DNA of 64,000 nucleotides from Paraburkholderia aromaticivorans (GTDB taxonomy: Bacteria > Pseudomonadota > Gammaproteobacteria > Burkholderiales > Burkholderiaceae), in NCBI RefSeq assembly GCF_012689525.1, contig NZ_CP051516.1, forward strand, positions 1,922,001 to 1,986,000, given 5' to 3'. Shown here piece by piece: positions 36,089-45,585 of the stretch. A program made the position numbers and the translations under genes. Position 1 is the first letter of the stretch; each line of letters opens with the position of its first letter. The notes beneath the pieces were generated by a model. The model was not told the origin of the DNA. It saw only the letters and a list, made by a program, of their open reading frames with translations, and searched no databases.

Positions 36089-36913
36089 ATGTGGAAGACG
36101 TTGCGCCCGAACCGGGCGAATCTGGTGATCTGGCAATGGCTGCTGCTCGTGCTGTGTTTCGTGCTCTGGTACGTGCTGACCAGTCCGACGCTGCTGCCGC
36201 CTTTCTATTTCGACGACCCCAACAAAGCCGCGTTCTTCTTCGGCGAGCCGCAAAAAGTGCTGCAGCGGATCTGGGAGTGGTTCACGGGCGGCGAGATCTA
36301 TCTGCACCTGTGGATCACGCTGGTCGAAACCGTGCTCGCGTTCGCGCTCGGCACGGCGCTCGGGCTCGGCGTGGGCCTGTGGCTCGCGCTCTCGCCGCTG
36401 GCGAGCGCGCTGTTCGATCCGTACATCAAAGCCGCCAACTCGATGCCGCGCGTGATTCTCGCGCCGATCTTCGGCGTGTGGTTCGGACTGGGCATCTGGT
36501 CGAAGGTGGCGCTCGGCGTCACGCTGGTGTTCTTTATCGTGTTCTTCAACGTCTATCAGGGCGTGAAGGAAGTCAGTCCGGTCGTGCTCGCCAACGCGCG
36601 CATGCTCGGCGCGAACGGCAAGCATTTGCTGCGCTTCGTCTACTTGCCGAGCGCGATGAGTTGGGTGTTTTCGAGCTTGCATACGTCGGTGGGACTGGCG
36701 TTCGTCGGCTCGGTGGTGGGGGAATATCTCGGCTCGGCGCGCGGCGTCGGCTATCTGATTCTGCAGGCCGAAGGCACCTTCGATATCAATACCGTGTTTG
36801 CCGGGATTCTGGTGTTGACCGCGTTCGCGCTGATTCTGGATGCGATCGTCGGCATCGGCGAGCGGCGCTTGATGAAGTGGCAGCCCAAGACGGGCGACAC
36901 GGAAAAGCTTTAG
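36089..36913 (+). CDS. ABC transporter permease (SsuC/TauC type)
   Basis: A 274-residue inner-membrane permease with about six helices. The cytoplasmic ATPase-contact loop is VSPVVLANARMLGANGKHLLRFVYLPSAMSW, the EAA-type motif of the binding-protein-dependent family. ANSMPRVILAPIFGVWFG is also typical of SsuC/TauC. It completes the importer and is followed by a short tandem repeat and a strong bidirectional terminator. Confidence 0.92.
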   Translation: MWKTLRPNRANLVIWQWLLLVLCFVLWYVLTSPTLLPPFYFDDPNKAAFFFGEPQKVLQRIWEWFTGGEIYLHLWITLVETVLAFALGTALGLGVGLWLALSPLASALFDPYIKAANSMPRVILAPIFGVWFGLGIWSKVALGVTLVFFIVFFNVYQGVKEVSPVVLANARMLGANGKHLLRFVYLPSAMSWVFSSLHTSVGLAFVGSVVGEYLGSARGVGYLILQAEGTFDINTVFAGILVLTAFALILDAIVGIGERRLMKWQPKTGDTEKL

Positions 36914-36964
36914 GGCAGAGCGGCGCGCGGTCGATACGCGCGAAGCTCAATGCTCAAGACGCAA

Positions 36965-37013
36965 CGCACAGCGCACAGCGCACAACGCACAACGCACAAC
37001 GCACAACGCACAA
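36965..37013. repeat. Seven tandem copies of a 7-bp unit CGCACAR
   Basis: CGCACAG twice then CGCACAA five times, uninterrupted, between the permease gene and its terminator. Slippage-prone microsatellite. Confidence 0.95.
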
Positions 37014-37030
37014 CACGCAGCGCTCAGCAA

Positions 37031-37075
37031 AAAAGAAACGACGCGCGGGTTGGAAAACCGCGCGTCGTTTCTTTT
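37031..37075. terminator. Strong bidirectional terminator
   Basis: A perfect 18-bp stem (37031-37048 with 37058-37075) around a nine-base loop, with A-rich and T-rich ends. It separates the convergent permease and oxidoreductase genes. Confidence 0.93.
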
Positions 37076-37108
37076 GGTTGCTACTAGAACGAATCGGTCA
37101 CACGCGGA

Positions 37109-38083
37109 CTAAGGCGTCACCACCACCTTCCCGATCACGCGACGCTCCGCCATATCCCGCAACGCGCGCCCAGTGTCCTCGAGCGAATAGCGCGCCGACA
37201 CATACGGCTTGAGCTTGCCTTCGCCGATCCACCGCGTCATCTGCTCAAACGCCGCGTGATTGTGCTGCGGTTCGCGCTTCGCAAAGTCGCCCCAGAACAC
37301 GCCGACCAGACTCGCGCCTTTGAGCAACGTCAGGTTGAGCGGCAGCTTCGGAATCTCGCCGTTGGCGAAGCCCACCACCAGATAACGCCCGCGCCAGCCG
37401 ATGCTGCGAAACGCCGGCTCCGCATACACGCCGCCGACGGGATCGTAGATCACGTCCGGGCCTTTGCCATCGGTGAGCGCCTTGATGCGCTCGCGCAGAT
37501 CCTCGGTGCTGTAGTTGATGGTGGCGTCCGCGCCGTGCTTGACGCAGGTCGCGAGTTTCTCGTCGCTCGACGCCGCCGCGATCACACGCGCGCCGAGCGC
37601 CTTGCCGATTTCGACGGCCGCCAGTCCGACGCCGCCGGCCGCGCCGAGCACCAGCATCGTCTCGCCCGCCTGCAACGCGCCGCGATCGACCACGGCGTGA
37701 TGCGACGTGCCGTACGCCAGCGTGAACGCCGCGGCCAGCTCGAAGTCGACATCGTCCGCCAACGGCACGCAGGCCGCGGCCGGCGCGAGCGCCTGCTCCG
37801 CGAAACCACCCTGACCGGTAAAGGCGACCACGCGCGAGCCGGGCTTGAACTGTGTGACGTCGGCGCCGACCGCGCGCACCACGCCCGCGACTTCCGAGCC
37901 GGGCGTAAAGGGCAGGGGCGGTTTGAACTGGTACTTGTTCTCGATGATCAGCACGTCGGGAAAGTTGACGGCCGCGGCTTTGACGTCGATCACAACGTGG
38001 CCTGGGGGCGCCTCGAGGTCCGGCAGGTTTTCGACGACCAGGCTCTCCGGCGGCCCGTATTGTTTACAGCGAATCGCGCGCAT
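37109..38083 (-). CDS. NADPH:quinone oxidoreductase family protein (zinc-free MDR)
   Basis: A 324-residue medium-chain dehydrogenase/reductase of the quinone oxidoreductase type: [60 protein letters not shown], and the nucleotide motif [25 protein letters not shown]. It lacks the zinc-binding cysteines of alcohol dehydrogenases. The frame opens at 38140, but GGAG before the ATG at 38083 and the family start agree. Members reduce quinones or act as enoyl reductases with NADPH. The natural substrate here is not known. Confidence 0.88.
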   Translation of the reverse strand: MRAIRCKQYGPPESLVVENLPDLEAPPGHVVIDVKAAAVNFPDVLIIENKYQFKPPLPFTPGSEVAGVVRAVGADVTQFKPGSRVVAFTGQGGFAEQALAPAAACVPLADDVDFELAAAFTLAYGTSHHAVVDRGALQAGETMLVLGAAGGVGLAAVEIGKALGARVIAAASSDEKLATCVKHGADATINYSTEDLRERIKALTDGKGPDVIYDPVGGVYAEPAFRSIGWRGRYLVVGFANGEIPKLPLNLTLLKGASLVGVFWGDFAKREPQHNHAAFEQMTRWIGEGKLKPYVSARYSLEDTGRALRDMAERRVIGKVVVTP

Positions 38084-38295
38084 CGTGTCTCCATTTCGAT
38101 CAGGGGTTCGCAAGTATTCTGAGTGTAAAACAATCAGCACGATCGTGCGTTTTTATTGCCTTGCACGTGATCGGCAAGTGCTCGATGCATGTCCGGCCGC
38201 CGACTCGCGCCAGCCTTTCACGATCCCAACGCGTGCGCGTTGCATACGTCGTGCATACGGCCTGCCGTGTCGTTCGCGCGTGTTCTTTCCTCGGT

Positions 38296-38301
38296 TACAA
38301 T
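38296..38301 (+). promoter_or_regulatory. Putative -10 box of surE (leaderless)
   Basis: TACAAT ends six bases before the surE ATG, the same geometry as at dnaX, and no ribosome site is present. Confidence 0.55.
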
Positions 38302-38307
38302 CGCCGC

Positions 38308-39066
38308 ATGCGAATCCTACTCAGCAACGACGACGGTTATCTGGCGCCCGGCCTTGCTGCGCTTTACGAAGCGCTCAAGCCGATCGCGGACGTCACCGTG
38401 ATGGCACCCGAACAGAATTGCAGTGGCGCGTCGAATTCCCTGACGCTGTCGCGGCCGCTCTCGGTCCTGCGCTCGGCCAATGGTTTCTACTACGTGAACG
38501 GCACGCCCACCGACTCGGTGCACATCGCGCTGACGGGCATGCTCGACCATACGCCGGACCTCGTGGTCTCGGGCATCAACAACGGTCAGAACATGGGCGA
38601 AGATACGCTCTATTCGGGCACCGTCGCGGCCGCCACCGAGGGCATCATGTTCGGGGTGCCGGCCATCGCGTTCTCGCTGGTCGACAAGGACTGGGTGCAT
38701 CTCGACGACGCCGTGCGTGTCGCCGCTGAAATCGTCGCGCACTATCTTGAGCAGCCGTTGCCCGGGCATCCGCTCCTGAACGTCAACATTCCGAATCTGC
38801 CGTACGGGCAACTCGGCGACTGGCAGATCACGCGTCTCGGCAAACGGCATCCGTCGCAGCCGGTGATCCGCCAGACCAACCCGCGCGGCGAACCGATCTA
38901 CTGGATCGGTCCGGCGGGCAGCGCGCGCGACGCGAGCGAAGGCACGGACTTTCACGCCGTCGCTAACGGCCACGTGTCGATCACGCCGTTGCAGCTCGAC
39001 CTGACCCACACGCAAATGCTGCCCGCAGCGCGCGACTGGGCGCGCGCCGGCGGCGGCGCTTCATGA
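38308..39066 (+). CDS. surE: 5'/3'-nucleotidase SurE
   Basis: A 252-residue metal-dependent nucleotidase of stationary-phase survival. It starts [16 protein letters not shown] with the metal-binding D8 and D9, and has [28 protein letters not shown] and [27 protein letters not shown]. The frame opens 49 codons earlier, but the TACAAT box directly before 38308 and family length place the start here. It overlaps pcm by four bases (ATGA), and the surE-pcm-nlpD-rpoS order is the same as in E. coli. Confidence 0.95.
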   Translation: MRILLSNDDGYLAPGLAALYEALKPIADVTVMAPEQNCSGASNSLTLSRPLSVLRSANGFYYVNGTPTDSVHIALTGMLDHTPDLVVSGINNGQNMGEDTLYSGTVAAATEGIMFGVPAIAFSLVDKDWVHLDDAVRVAAEIVAHYLEQPLPGHPLLNVNIPNLPYGQLGDWQITRLGKRHPSQPVIRQTNPRGEPIYWIGPAGSARDASEGTDFHAVANGHVSITPLQLDLTHTQMLPAARDWARAGGGAS

Positions 39067-40115
39067 CCAGCGAGCGCGCCAAGCGCTTTCCGCTCGGCCT
39101 CGAGGACCTGGTGCGCGAACCGCGCCGGCCCGAAGGACGCCCAGGCGAAATCCGCGCGGCGGCGCTGGCCGCAAGCGCGGCACTGAACGGGCGTCAGCAA
39201 CCCGCGAAGAATGCGCCGCCCGGCTCCACGGGTAAATCCCAATCCAGGCAGGCAAGGGCGCAGACCGCGGTGCAGATGAAACCGCAAGCCAAGCCTTCGG
39301 CGGCGACGCCGCCGAAGCCGGTGGCCGCGCCTTCCGTTAAAACGCCGGCCAAGTCGGTCGTTCAAAGTTCGACGACACGCACCGCATCGCAGTCGGCGGC
39401 GTCGGCCAAACCTGCTGCCCGATCCAACGAGCGCAGCGCCGCACCGAACGTCGCTTTGAACGGCGCGATGGCACTGACGTCGGAACGGGTTCGCGAACGG
39501 ATGGTCGAACGCCTGCGTGCGAACGGGGTGACCGATCAGCGCGTGTTGAACGCGATGTCGGTGGTGCCGCGCCACATGTTCGTCGACCCGGGTCTCGCGG
39601 TTCAGGCCTACGAAGATGCGGCGTTGCCGATCGGCCATCACCAGACGATCTCCAAGCCGTCGGTGGTCGCGCGGATGATCGAGTTGGCCGCTGCCGGCCG
39701 CGCGCTGAACAACGTGCTCGAAATCGGCACCGGCTGCGGTTATCAGGCGGCCGTGCTGAGCCAGGTCGCGCGCGAGGTTTACTCGATCGAGCGCATCAAG
39801 CCGTTGTCCGAACGCGCGAAGACGAACTTGCGTCCGCTGCGCATTCCGAACATTCGCCTGCACTACGGCGATGGGCGGTTGGGACTGCCGGCGGCGGCGC
39901 CGTTCGACGCGATCGTGATTGCCGCGGCGGGGCTCGACGTACCGCAAGCATTACTTGAACAACTCGCGATCGGCGGCCGTCTGGTCGCGCCGGTCGGCTC
40001 GCAGGACGGCCAGAACCAGGTGCTGACTCTGGTCGAGCGCCTCGGACCCGCGCAGTGGCGCGAGTCGCGGCTTGATCGCGTTTTCTTTGTACCCTTAAAA
40101 TCCGGAGTGATTTGA
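39063..40115 (+). CDS. pcm: Protein-L-isoaspartate O-methyltransferase with long N-terminal extension
   Basis: A 350-residue protein. The catalytic domain (about residues 139-345) matches Pcm: [52 protein letters not shown], the SAM motif [16 protein letters not shown] and YGDGRLG. It repairs isoaspartyl residues in aged proteins. The first roughly 138 residues are extra compared with the 208-residue E. coli enzyme and are Ala/Pro/Ser/Lys-rich and probably disordered. The frame is coupled to surE by an ATGA overlap at the extension's start, which argues that the extension is translated. Confidence 0.92.
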   Translation: MTSERAKRFPLGLEDLVREPRRPEGRPGEIRAAALAASAALNGRQQPAKNAPPGSTGKSQSRQARAQTAVQMKPQAKPSAATPPKPVAAPSVKTPAKSVVQSSTTRTASQSAASAKPAARSNERSAAPNVALNGAMALTSERVRERMVERLRANGVTDQRVLNAMSVVPRHMFVDPGLAVQAYEDAALPIGHHQTISKPSVVARMIELAAAGRALNNVLEIGTGCGYQAAVLSQVAREVYSIERIKPLSERAKTNLRPLRIPNIRLHYGDGRLGLPAAAPFDAIVIAAAGLDVPQALLEQLAIGGRLVAPVGSQDGQNQVLTLVERLGPAQWRESRLDRVFFVPLKSGVI

Positions 40116-40120
40116 CACCG

Positions 40121-41068
40121 ATGAGTATGTTGCGCGCGATGCGAAGAACCAGACTGAATGTCCCCATGACCGTAACCCAGCGTAGCGTGTGCGTGCTCGC
40201 CTTGTCCCTGTTGATGACGGCCTGCGCATCCCGGCTCGATCAGGCGCCGGTCGTCGACCGCTCCGGCGGTGGCGTGCTCAGCACGCAAGCTGGGCAGCCG
40301 GCCGTGCCGCTCGGACCGCCGCCGCCGGGCTACTATCGCGTGAAGCCCGGTGACACGCTGTATCGGATCGCGTTGGAGAACGGCCAGAACTACCGCGATA
40401 TTTCGGCGTGGAACAATCTGACCAACCCGAATCAGATCGAAGTCGACCAGTTGCTGCGCGTCGTGCCGCCGGGTGCGAACACCGCCGCGTTCACGCCGGG
40501 CGTGTCGACCGCGCCGATCGGCAGCGGTGGTGCGGTGCAAAGCGCGCCGCTCGGCAGCACGCCACCGTCGGCGGCGGGTGTGACCGGTGGCGCGGCTGGT
40601 GTGGCGGCGCCGCCCATCTACGGCTCCGCGGCGAACAACGCGTCGCTGACACCGCCTGCCACCCCGGGCGCGGCCAGCGATTCGAACGCCGGCGCGTCCG
40701 GCAACGTGGCCTTCGCGTGGCCGGTGCGCGGACCGCTGCTCGGCACGTTCAACGACTCGACCAACAAGGGCGTCAATATCGGCGGCGCTGCGGGCGATCC
40801 GGTGAAGGCGTCGGCGGACGGCCGCGTGGTTTATGCCGGAAATGGGCTGCGTGGTTACGGCAATCTCATTATCATCAAGCATGATGCAACTTATCTCACG
40901 GCGTATGCACATAACCGCTCTTTGATGGTAAAAGAGGGGGACGCGGTAACGAAGGGGCAGAAGATCGCCGAGATGGGCAATAGCGATTCCGACCGTGTGA
41001 TGTTGCATTTCGAAGTTCGCCGGCAGGGTAAACCTGTCGACCCACTGAAGTATTTGCCGCCGCAATAA
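40121..41068 (+). CDS. nlpD: NlpD-like lipoprotein, LysM and M23 peptidase-fold domains
   Basis: About 315 residues: a lipoprotein signal with lipobox LMTAC (lipidated C35 from this start), a LysM domain (YRVKPGDTLYRIALENGQNYRDISAWNNLTNPNQIEVDQLLRV), a Gly/Ala/Pro-rich linker and a C-terminal LytM/M23 domain (FAWPVRGPLLGTFND, GVNIGGAAGDPVKASADGRVVYAGNGL, LHFEVRRQGKPVDPLKYL). Like E. coli NlpD it lacks HxxxD zinc ligands, so it should activate AmiC-type amidases rather than cut peptidoglycan itself. A TTG at 40112 overlapping the pcm stop is another possible start. Confidence 0.9.
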   Translation: MSMLRAMRRTRLNVPMTVTQRSVCVLALSLLMTACASRLDQAPVVDRSGGGVLSTQAGQPAVPLGPPPPGYYRVKPGDTLYRIALENGQNYRDISAWNNLTNPNQIEVDQLLRVVPPGANTAAFTPGVSTAPIGSGGAVQSAPLGSTPPSAAGVTGGAAGVAAPPIYGSAANNASLTPPATPGAASDSNAGASGNVAFAWPVRGPLLGTFNDSTNKGVNIGGAAGDPVKASADGRVVYAGNGLRGYGNLIIIKHDATYLTAYAHNRSLMVKEGDAVTKGQKIAEMGNSDSDRVMLHFEVRRQGKPVDPLKYLPPQ

Positions 41069-41079
41069 GCGATACGACC

Positions 41080-42150
41080 ATGCCGAAATCGAAGCGCCGC
41101 CCGCCGCAAGCCGAGTCTGAGAAGACCAGCCACGCTATGTCCGCTTCGGTCGACGAAAGCGGCGCTTCGGAAGTGGAAGAGGAGATCGCGGAGGAGCGTG
41201 ATCTCGACGAACGCCAGGGCGGCGCCGAAGAAGCCGGCGAGGCCCGTGAAGCCGCACCGGACGCAGACGATTTCCGCGCATTGTTGCAAGCCGAGCTGAC
41301 GGCCGACACGATTCAGCACTACCTGAACCGTATCAGCGTCAAGCCGCTCCTGACCGTCGAGGAAGAGCAGAAGTATTCGCGTCTCGCCAAGGCGGGCGAG
41401 TTCGAAGCGCGGCAAGTCATGATCGAGCGCAATTTGCGGCTCGTCGTCAGCATTGCGAAGGGCTATTTGAATCGCGGCGTGCCGCTGCTCGATCTGATCG
41501 AGGAAGGCAACCTCGGCCTGATGCACGCCATCGAAAAATTCGATCCGACGCGCGGCTTCCGGTTTTCTACTTACGCCACATGGTGGATCCGCCAGAGTAT
41601 CGAGCGCGCCATCATGAACCAGGCGCGCACCGTCCGGTTGCCGGTGCACGTGATTCGCGAGCTCAACCAGGTGCTGCGCGCCAAACGCCATCTGGAAAAA
41701 AATTCGATGAACTCGGGCGAGGCCGCCGAGCGCCGCGACGCCAGCATCGACGACATTGCCTATCTGACTGGCAAGACCACCGACGAAGTCACCGACATCC
41801 TCGCGCTGAACGAACACACCGCGTCGCTCGACGCGCCGCTCGATCTCGATCCGGCGAGCAGCCTGCTCGATCTGCTGTCCGACGACCAGAGCCAGTCGCC
41901 GGATGCCGAAGTGCAGCACCGCGAACTGGAAACGCTTACACGCGCGTGGCTGGCTCGCCTGTCGGACAAGCATCGTCATGTGATCGAGCGCCGCTTCGGC
42001 CTGAATCACATCGAACCCGCCACGCTCGAAGAACTGGCCGACGAAATGGGCCTCACGCGCGAGCGTGTGCGCCAGATCCAACAGGAAGCGCTCGTGCGGT
42101 TGAAGCGCTTCTTCGCCTCCAACGGTGTTCGGAAGGACGCCGTTCTATAA
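41080..42150 (+). CDS. rpoS: RNA polymerase sigma factor RpoS (sigma-38)
   Basis: A 356-residue stationary-phase sigma factor. After an acidic N-terminal region (residues about 20-65) come DTIQHYLNRISVKPLLT (region 1.2), RNLRLVVSIAKGYLNRGVPLLDLIEEGNLGLMHAIEKFDPTRGFRFSTYATWWIRQSIERAI (regions 2.1-2.4), regions 3, and TLEELADEMGLTRERVRQIQQEALVRLKRF (region 4.2). It follows nlpD by 11 bases. In E. coli the main rpoS promoter is inside nlpD, and a similar arrangement is likely here though no element was identified. The acidic N-terminal stretch is longer than in E. coli. Confidence 0.93.
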   Translation: MPKSKRRPPQAESEKTSHAMSASVDESGASEVEEEIAEERDLDERQGGAEEAGEAREAAPDADDFRALLQAELTADTIQHYLNRISVKPLLTVEEEQKYSRLAKAGEFEARQVMIERNLRLVVSIAKGYLNRGVPLLDLIEEGNLGLMHAIEKFDPTRGFRFSTYATWWIRQSIERAIMNQARTVRLPVHVIRELNQVLRAKRHLEKNSMNSGEAAERRDASIDDIAYLTGKTTDEVTDILALNEHTASLDAPLDLDPASSLLDLLSDDQSQSPDAEVQHRELETLTRAWLARLSDKHRHVIERRFGLNHIEPATLEELADEMGLTRERVRQIQQEALVRLKRFFASNGVRKDAVL

Positions 42151-42154
42151 CCCG

Positions 42155-42931
42155 ATGACACCGATTCTTGTTTTCGACATCGAGACGATTCCCGATGTCG
42201 CCGGCATTCGCCGCCTCGAAGATTTGCCCGCCACCCTGAGCGACGCCGAAGTCGCCGAGCATGCTTTCGCCGCGCGCCGCGAAAAGACCGGCGGCGATTT
42301 CCTGCCGCATCATCTGCAACGGATTGCGGCGATTTCCTGCGTGTTCCGCGACAACAACGGTTTCCGGGTCCGCTCGCTCGGCACGCTGGAAGACGGCGAG
42401 GCGGCGCTGGTGCAGTCGTTTTATCGCGTGATCGAGAAGTACACGCCGCAGCTCGTGTCGTGGAACGGCGGCGGCTTCGACCTGCCGGTGTTGAACTATC
42501 GCGCGCTGGTCAACGGCATTCCCGCCAACCGTTTCTGGGATCTCGGCGAGGACGACCGCGAGTTCAAGTGGAACAACTACATCAGCCGCTATCACGCGCG
42601 TCACACGGATCTGATGGATGTGCTCGCCATGTACCAGGCGCGCGCCAACGCGCCGCTCGACGCGCTCGCCAAAATGTGCGGCTTCCCCGGCAAAATGGGC
42701 ATGGACGGCAGCCAGGTGTGGCATGCGTACCAGCAAGGCCGCGTCGAGGAAATTCGCAATTATTGCGAGACGGACGTCGTCAATACGTACTTGCTCTATT
42801 GCCGCTTCCAACTGATTCGCGGCGCGTTTTCGGCCGCGGAGTATGCTGACGAGATCAACCTGGTCAAGAACGCGCTGGCGCTGGAAACGGCGCCGCAATG
42901 GGCCGAGTATCTGGCGGCATTCGACCAGTAA
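42155..42931 (+). CDS. PolB-like 3'-5' exonuclease (DEDDy)
   Basis: A 258-residue protein with the exonuclease domain of family B DNA polymerases: ILVFDIETIPD (Exo I), SWNGGGFDLPVLNYRAL (Exo II), and YCETDVVNTYLLY (Exo III with the Y-x3-D of the DEDDy class). It has no polymerase domain. The role is probably trimming of DNA or RNA ends and is not experimentally defined for this family as far as I know. It starts four bases after the rpoS stop, so the two are co-transcribed. The frame opens at 42125 inside rpoS, and the ATG at 42155 is preferred. Confidence 0.85.
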   Translation: MTPILVFDIETIPDVAGIRRLEDLPATLSDAEVAEHAFAARREKTGGDFLPHHLQRIAAISCVFRDNNGFRVRSLGTLEDGEAALVQSFYRVIEKYTPQLVSWNGGGFDLPVLNYRALVNGIPANRFWDLGEDDREFKWNNYISRYHARHTDLMDVLAMYQARANAPLDALAKMCGFPGKMGMDGSQVWHAYQQGRVEEIRNYCETDVVNTYLLYCRFQLIRGAFSAAEYADEINLVKNALALETAPQWAEYLAAFDQ

Positions 42932-43104
42932 GGCCGCTCGCGGTCAGGGTGTGACGTGTTTGCCTTGCGGCAGATTGCAGGGCCGCTACGGCCCTTTCGT
43001 TCAGGATGCAAGGCGCTCGTCTACAGACCCACGCTACGCTCGGCCTTGACCCGCGTGGGGCCGTTCCCGCCACCCCGAAAGATGGCCAGGCGCGGCGCTT
43101 CGTC

Positions 43105-43110
43105 TACAAT
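43105..43110 (+). promoter_or_regulatory. Putative -10 box of rlmD
   Basis: TACAAT, 33 bases before the GTG start chosen for rlmD. Confidence 0.5.
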
Positions 43111-43143
43111 CTCGCCTTTCCCCAAGTTGTCAGGAAGTCGCAG

Positions 43144-44562
43144 GTGTCCCGAACTGCCCCCCATCGCCGCGCGCCGAAGCGCTCCAAGACGCCCCCGCCC
43201 GCGTCGGCTCACGTTGTCACCGGCAACGAGCCGGTCATCGAAATCGTTTCGCTCGATATGGAAGCGCGCGGCGTCGGCCGCACCGAAACCGAAGACGGTA
43301 CGTCCGGCAAGGTGATCTTTGTCGACGGCGCGTTGCCCGGCGAGCGCGTCAGCTATTCGACGCATCGCAGCAAGGCCAAATTCGAGCAGGCCGAAGTCGT
43401 CGAGGTGTTCCGCGAAAGCGTGATGCGCACCAAGCCGAAATGCACTTACTTCGATATCTGCGGCGGCTGTTCGATGCAGCATCTCGACATACGCGCGCAG
43501 GTGGCCGTCAAGCAGCGCGTGCTCGAAGACAACCTGCAGCATCTGGCGAAGCTGCGCCCGGAAACGGTATTCCGGCCGATTCATGGGCCGTCCTGGGGTT
43601 ATCGCTACCGTGCGCGTCTGGCAGTGCGTTTCCTGCCGGAAAAGGGCGGCATGCGTATCGGCTTCCATGAGAAGAAGAGCAGCCAGATCGCCGACATGAA
43701 GACCTGCGAAGTGCTGCCACCGCACGTGTCGGCCATGCTCATGCCGCTGCGTTTCATGGTTCGCAAGCTATCGATCTACGATCGCATGCCGCAGTTCGAA
43801 CTGGCGGTCGGTTCGTCGGTCACGGCGCTGGTGATGCGTAATCTCGAGGCCATCACGGCCGCGGACGAGCAGGTGCTGCGCGATTTCGCCGACCAGCACA
43901 AGGTGCAGTTCTGGTTGCAGCCGGGCGGCCCGGACACGGTCACGCCGTTCTATCCGCTCGACGTGGAACTCGACTACACGCTGCCGGAATACGGCATCCG
44001 CATGCCGTTCAAGCCGACCGACTTCACCCAGGTGAATCACGCCATCAACCGCGTGCTGGTGAGCCGCGCGCTGCGGTTGCTGGCGCCGGCGCGCACGGAT
44101 CGCGTGCTCGATCTGTTCTGCGGGATCGGTAACTTTACGCTGCCGCTCGCGCGGATTTCGAAGGAAGTCGTGGGCATCGAAGGCAGCGAGGTTTTGACCT
44201 CGCGCGCGCTGGCCAATGCCGAGTTGAACGGCGTGGCGGGGCATACGTCGTTCGCGTGCCGCAACCTGTTCGAAGTCACCGCCGACGACATGCGCGCGCT
44301 CGGTCACTTCGACAAGTTCCTCGTCGACCCGCCGCGCGAAGGCGCGCTGGCCGTCGCCAAGGCGCTGGTGGAGATCGCCCAGAGCGGCGATGGACCGCTG
44401 CCGAAGCGCATCGTCTACGTTTCGTGCGCGCCGGCGACGCTCGCGCGCGATGCCAGTCTGCTCGTGCACGAGGCGGGCTATCGGCTGGTGGGTGCGGGCG
44501 TGATCAATATGTTTCCGCACACGTCGCATGTGGAGTCGATTGCGTTGTTCGAGCGGGATTGA
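43144..44562 (+). CDS. rlmD: 23S rRNA (uracil(1939)-C5)-methyltransferase RlmD
   Basis: A 472-residue RumA/RlmD that methylates U1939 of 23S rRNA with SAM. An N-terminal TRAM domain (about 30-90) is followed by the 4Fe-4S cysteines C100, C106 and C109 (KCTYFDICGGC) and the fourth in DMKTCEVLP. The SAM motif is VLDLFCGIGNFTLPLA, and the nucleophile region is YVSCAPATLARD. The frame opens at 43006, but the TACAAT at 43105 and AGGA before the GTG at 43144 favour the shorter form. Confidence 0.93.
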   Translation: MSRTAPHRRAPKRSKTPPPASAHVVTGNEPVIEIVSLDMEARGVGRTETEDGTSGKVIFVDGALPGERVSYSTHRSKAKFEQAEVVEVFRESVMRTKPKCTYFDICGGCSMQHLDIRAQVAVKQRVLEDNLQHLAKLRPETVFRPIHGPSWGYRYRARLAVRFLPEKGGMRIGFHEKKSSQIADMKTCEVLPPHVSAMLMPLRFMVRKLSIYDRMPQFELAVGSSVTALVMRNLEAITAADEQVLRDFADQHKVQFWLQPGGPDTVTPFYPLDVELDYTLPEYGIRMPFKPTDFTQVNHAINRVLVSRALRLLAPARTDRVLDLFCGIGNFTLPLARISKEVVGIEGSEVLTSRALANAELNGVAGHTSFACRNLFEVTADDMRALGHFDKFLVDPPREGALAVAKALVEIAQSGDGPLPKRIVYVSCAPATLARDASLLVHEAGYRLVGAGVINMFPHTSHVESIALFERD

Positions 44563-44625
44563 GTAGCGCTGCCGGCGTGCCGGCGGCGCCACGGCAATGT
44601 AAGGCAAGGCAAGGCACAAACAAAA

Positions 44626-44649
44626 ACGCCACGACCGAAGTCGTGGCGT
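44626..44649. terminator. Terminator shared by rlmD and bamD
   Basis: Stem ACGCCACGAC with its complement around CGAA, flanked by AAAAA on the left and CTCTCTTTT on the right, between convergent genes. Confidence 0.82.
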
Positions 44650-44686
44650 CTCTCTTTTCCTGCTGATTCTCAGTGCGCGGCGCGCC

Positions 44687-45547
44687 TTAGAACTGCCACC
44701 ACGACTTTTCCGTCCCCGGCCTTGCATGACCCGTGATGTACGGGCTGTCGGGGAAAGTGCCGGCGAGCACGCGCTTCGTGTCGTCGGCCAATTGCGGCTG
44801 GTCCAGCTTCTCATACGACAGCATCATGATGTGCAGCGCGTCTTCGATAGCCGGGGCGTTCTTGTATTGCGTGAGCGCCAGTTGCGCGCGGTTGATCGCG
44901 GCGACATAGGCGCCACGGCGATAGTAGTAATCCGCCGCGTGGACCTCATGCGACGCCAGCGCGTTCACGATATAGCGCATGCGTTGCGCGGCGTCCGGTG
45001 CATACTTGCTGTTCGGATACTTGTCCACCACGACCTTGAAGGCGTCGTACGACTCGCGCAGCGACTTCGGATCGCGCTCGCTCATGTCCTGGCCGGAGAA
45101 GCGGCCGAACAGACCGAGGTCGTCGTTGAAGTGGATCATGCCCTTCAGGTAGTACGCGTAGGAGATGTCCGGATGATCCGGGTGCAGTTGGATGAAGCGG
45201 TCGATAGCCTGGTCGGCGGCGGCGTTTTCGTTGTCTTTCCAGTTGCAGTACGCGACGTTGATCTGCGCCTGCTGGGCGAAGTGACCGAACGGATCGCGAC
45301 CCTCGAGCATTTCGAAGTACTTCGCGCACTTGCCGAAGTCACCACCGCTCAGGGCGTCGTTCGCCTCCGTATATAATTTGTTGTTGTTCCACGTTGCCGT
45401 CTCGTCGGTCTTTTCCGGCAGGCCGTGGCAAGCCGCAACAAGGGCGACGGCTGCGGCGCACGCAATGTATCCGGCCACTTTCCGGGCCGCCTTCTTGATG
45501 GCCGCCAAATTGATCGCCGCTTTAGTGATGGTGTTCAAGGCTCGCAT
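44687..45547 (-). CDS. bamD: Outer membrane assembly lipoprotein BamD
   Basis: A 286-residue lipoprotein of the BAM complex that folds beta-barrel proteins into the outer membrane. The lipobox LVAAC ends at C40. The mature part has TPR-like repeats: [66 protein letters not shown] and a late [14 protein letters not shown]. It is divergent from rluD, and the frame open to 45616 would overlap it. The ATG at 45547 is used. The signal region is unusually long and contains KAARK before the hydrophobic stretch. Confidence 0.93.
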   Translation of the reverse strand: MRALNTITKAAINLAAIKKAARKVAGYIACAAAVALVAACHGLPEKTDETATWNNNKLYTEANDALSGGDFGKCAKYFEMLEGRDPFGHFAQQAQINVAYCNWKDNENAAADQAIDRFIQLHPDHPDISYAYYLKGMIHFNDDLGLFGRFSGQDMSERDPKSLRESYDAFKVVVDKYPNSKYAPDAAQRMRYIVNALASHEVHAADYYYRRGAYVAAINRAQLALTQYKNAPAIEDALHIMMLSYEKLDQPQLADDTKRVLAGTFPDSPYITGHARPGTEKSWWQF

Positions 45548-45585
45548 TTTCCAGTCTAGCTTTACGTCCAGGTGACCCAGACTCA

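Noticed and set aside
35374..37212. 612-codon plus-strand frame across the ABC genes and the repeat
   Set aside because: Runs through two real genes in another frame and then translates the 7-bp repeat and a terminator. It cannot be a real protein.
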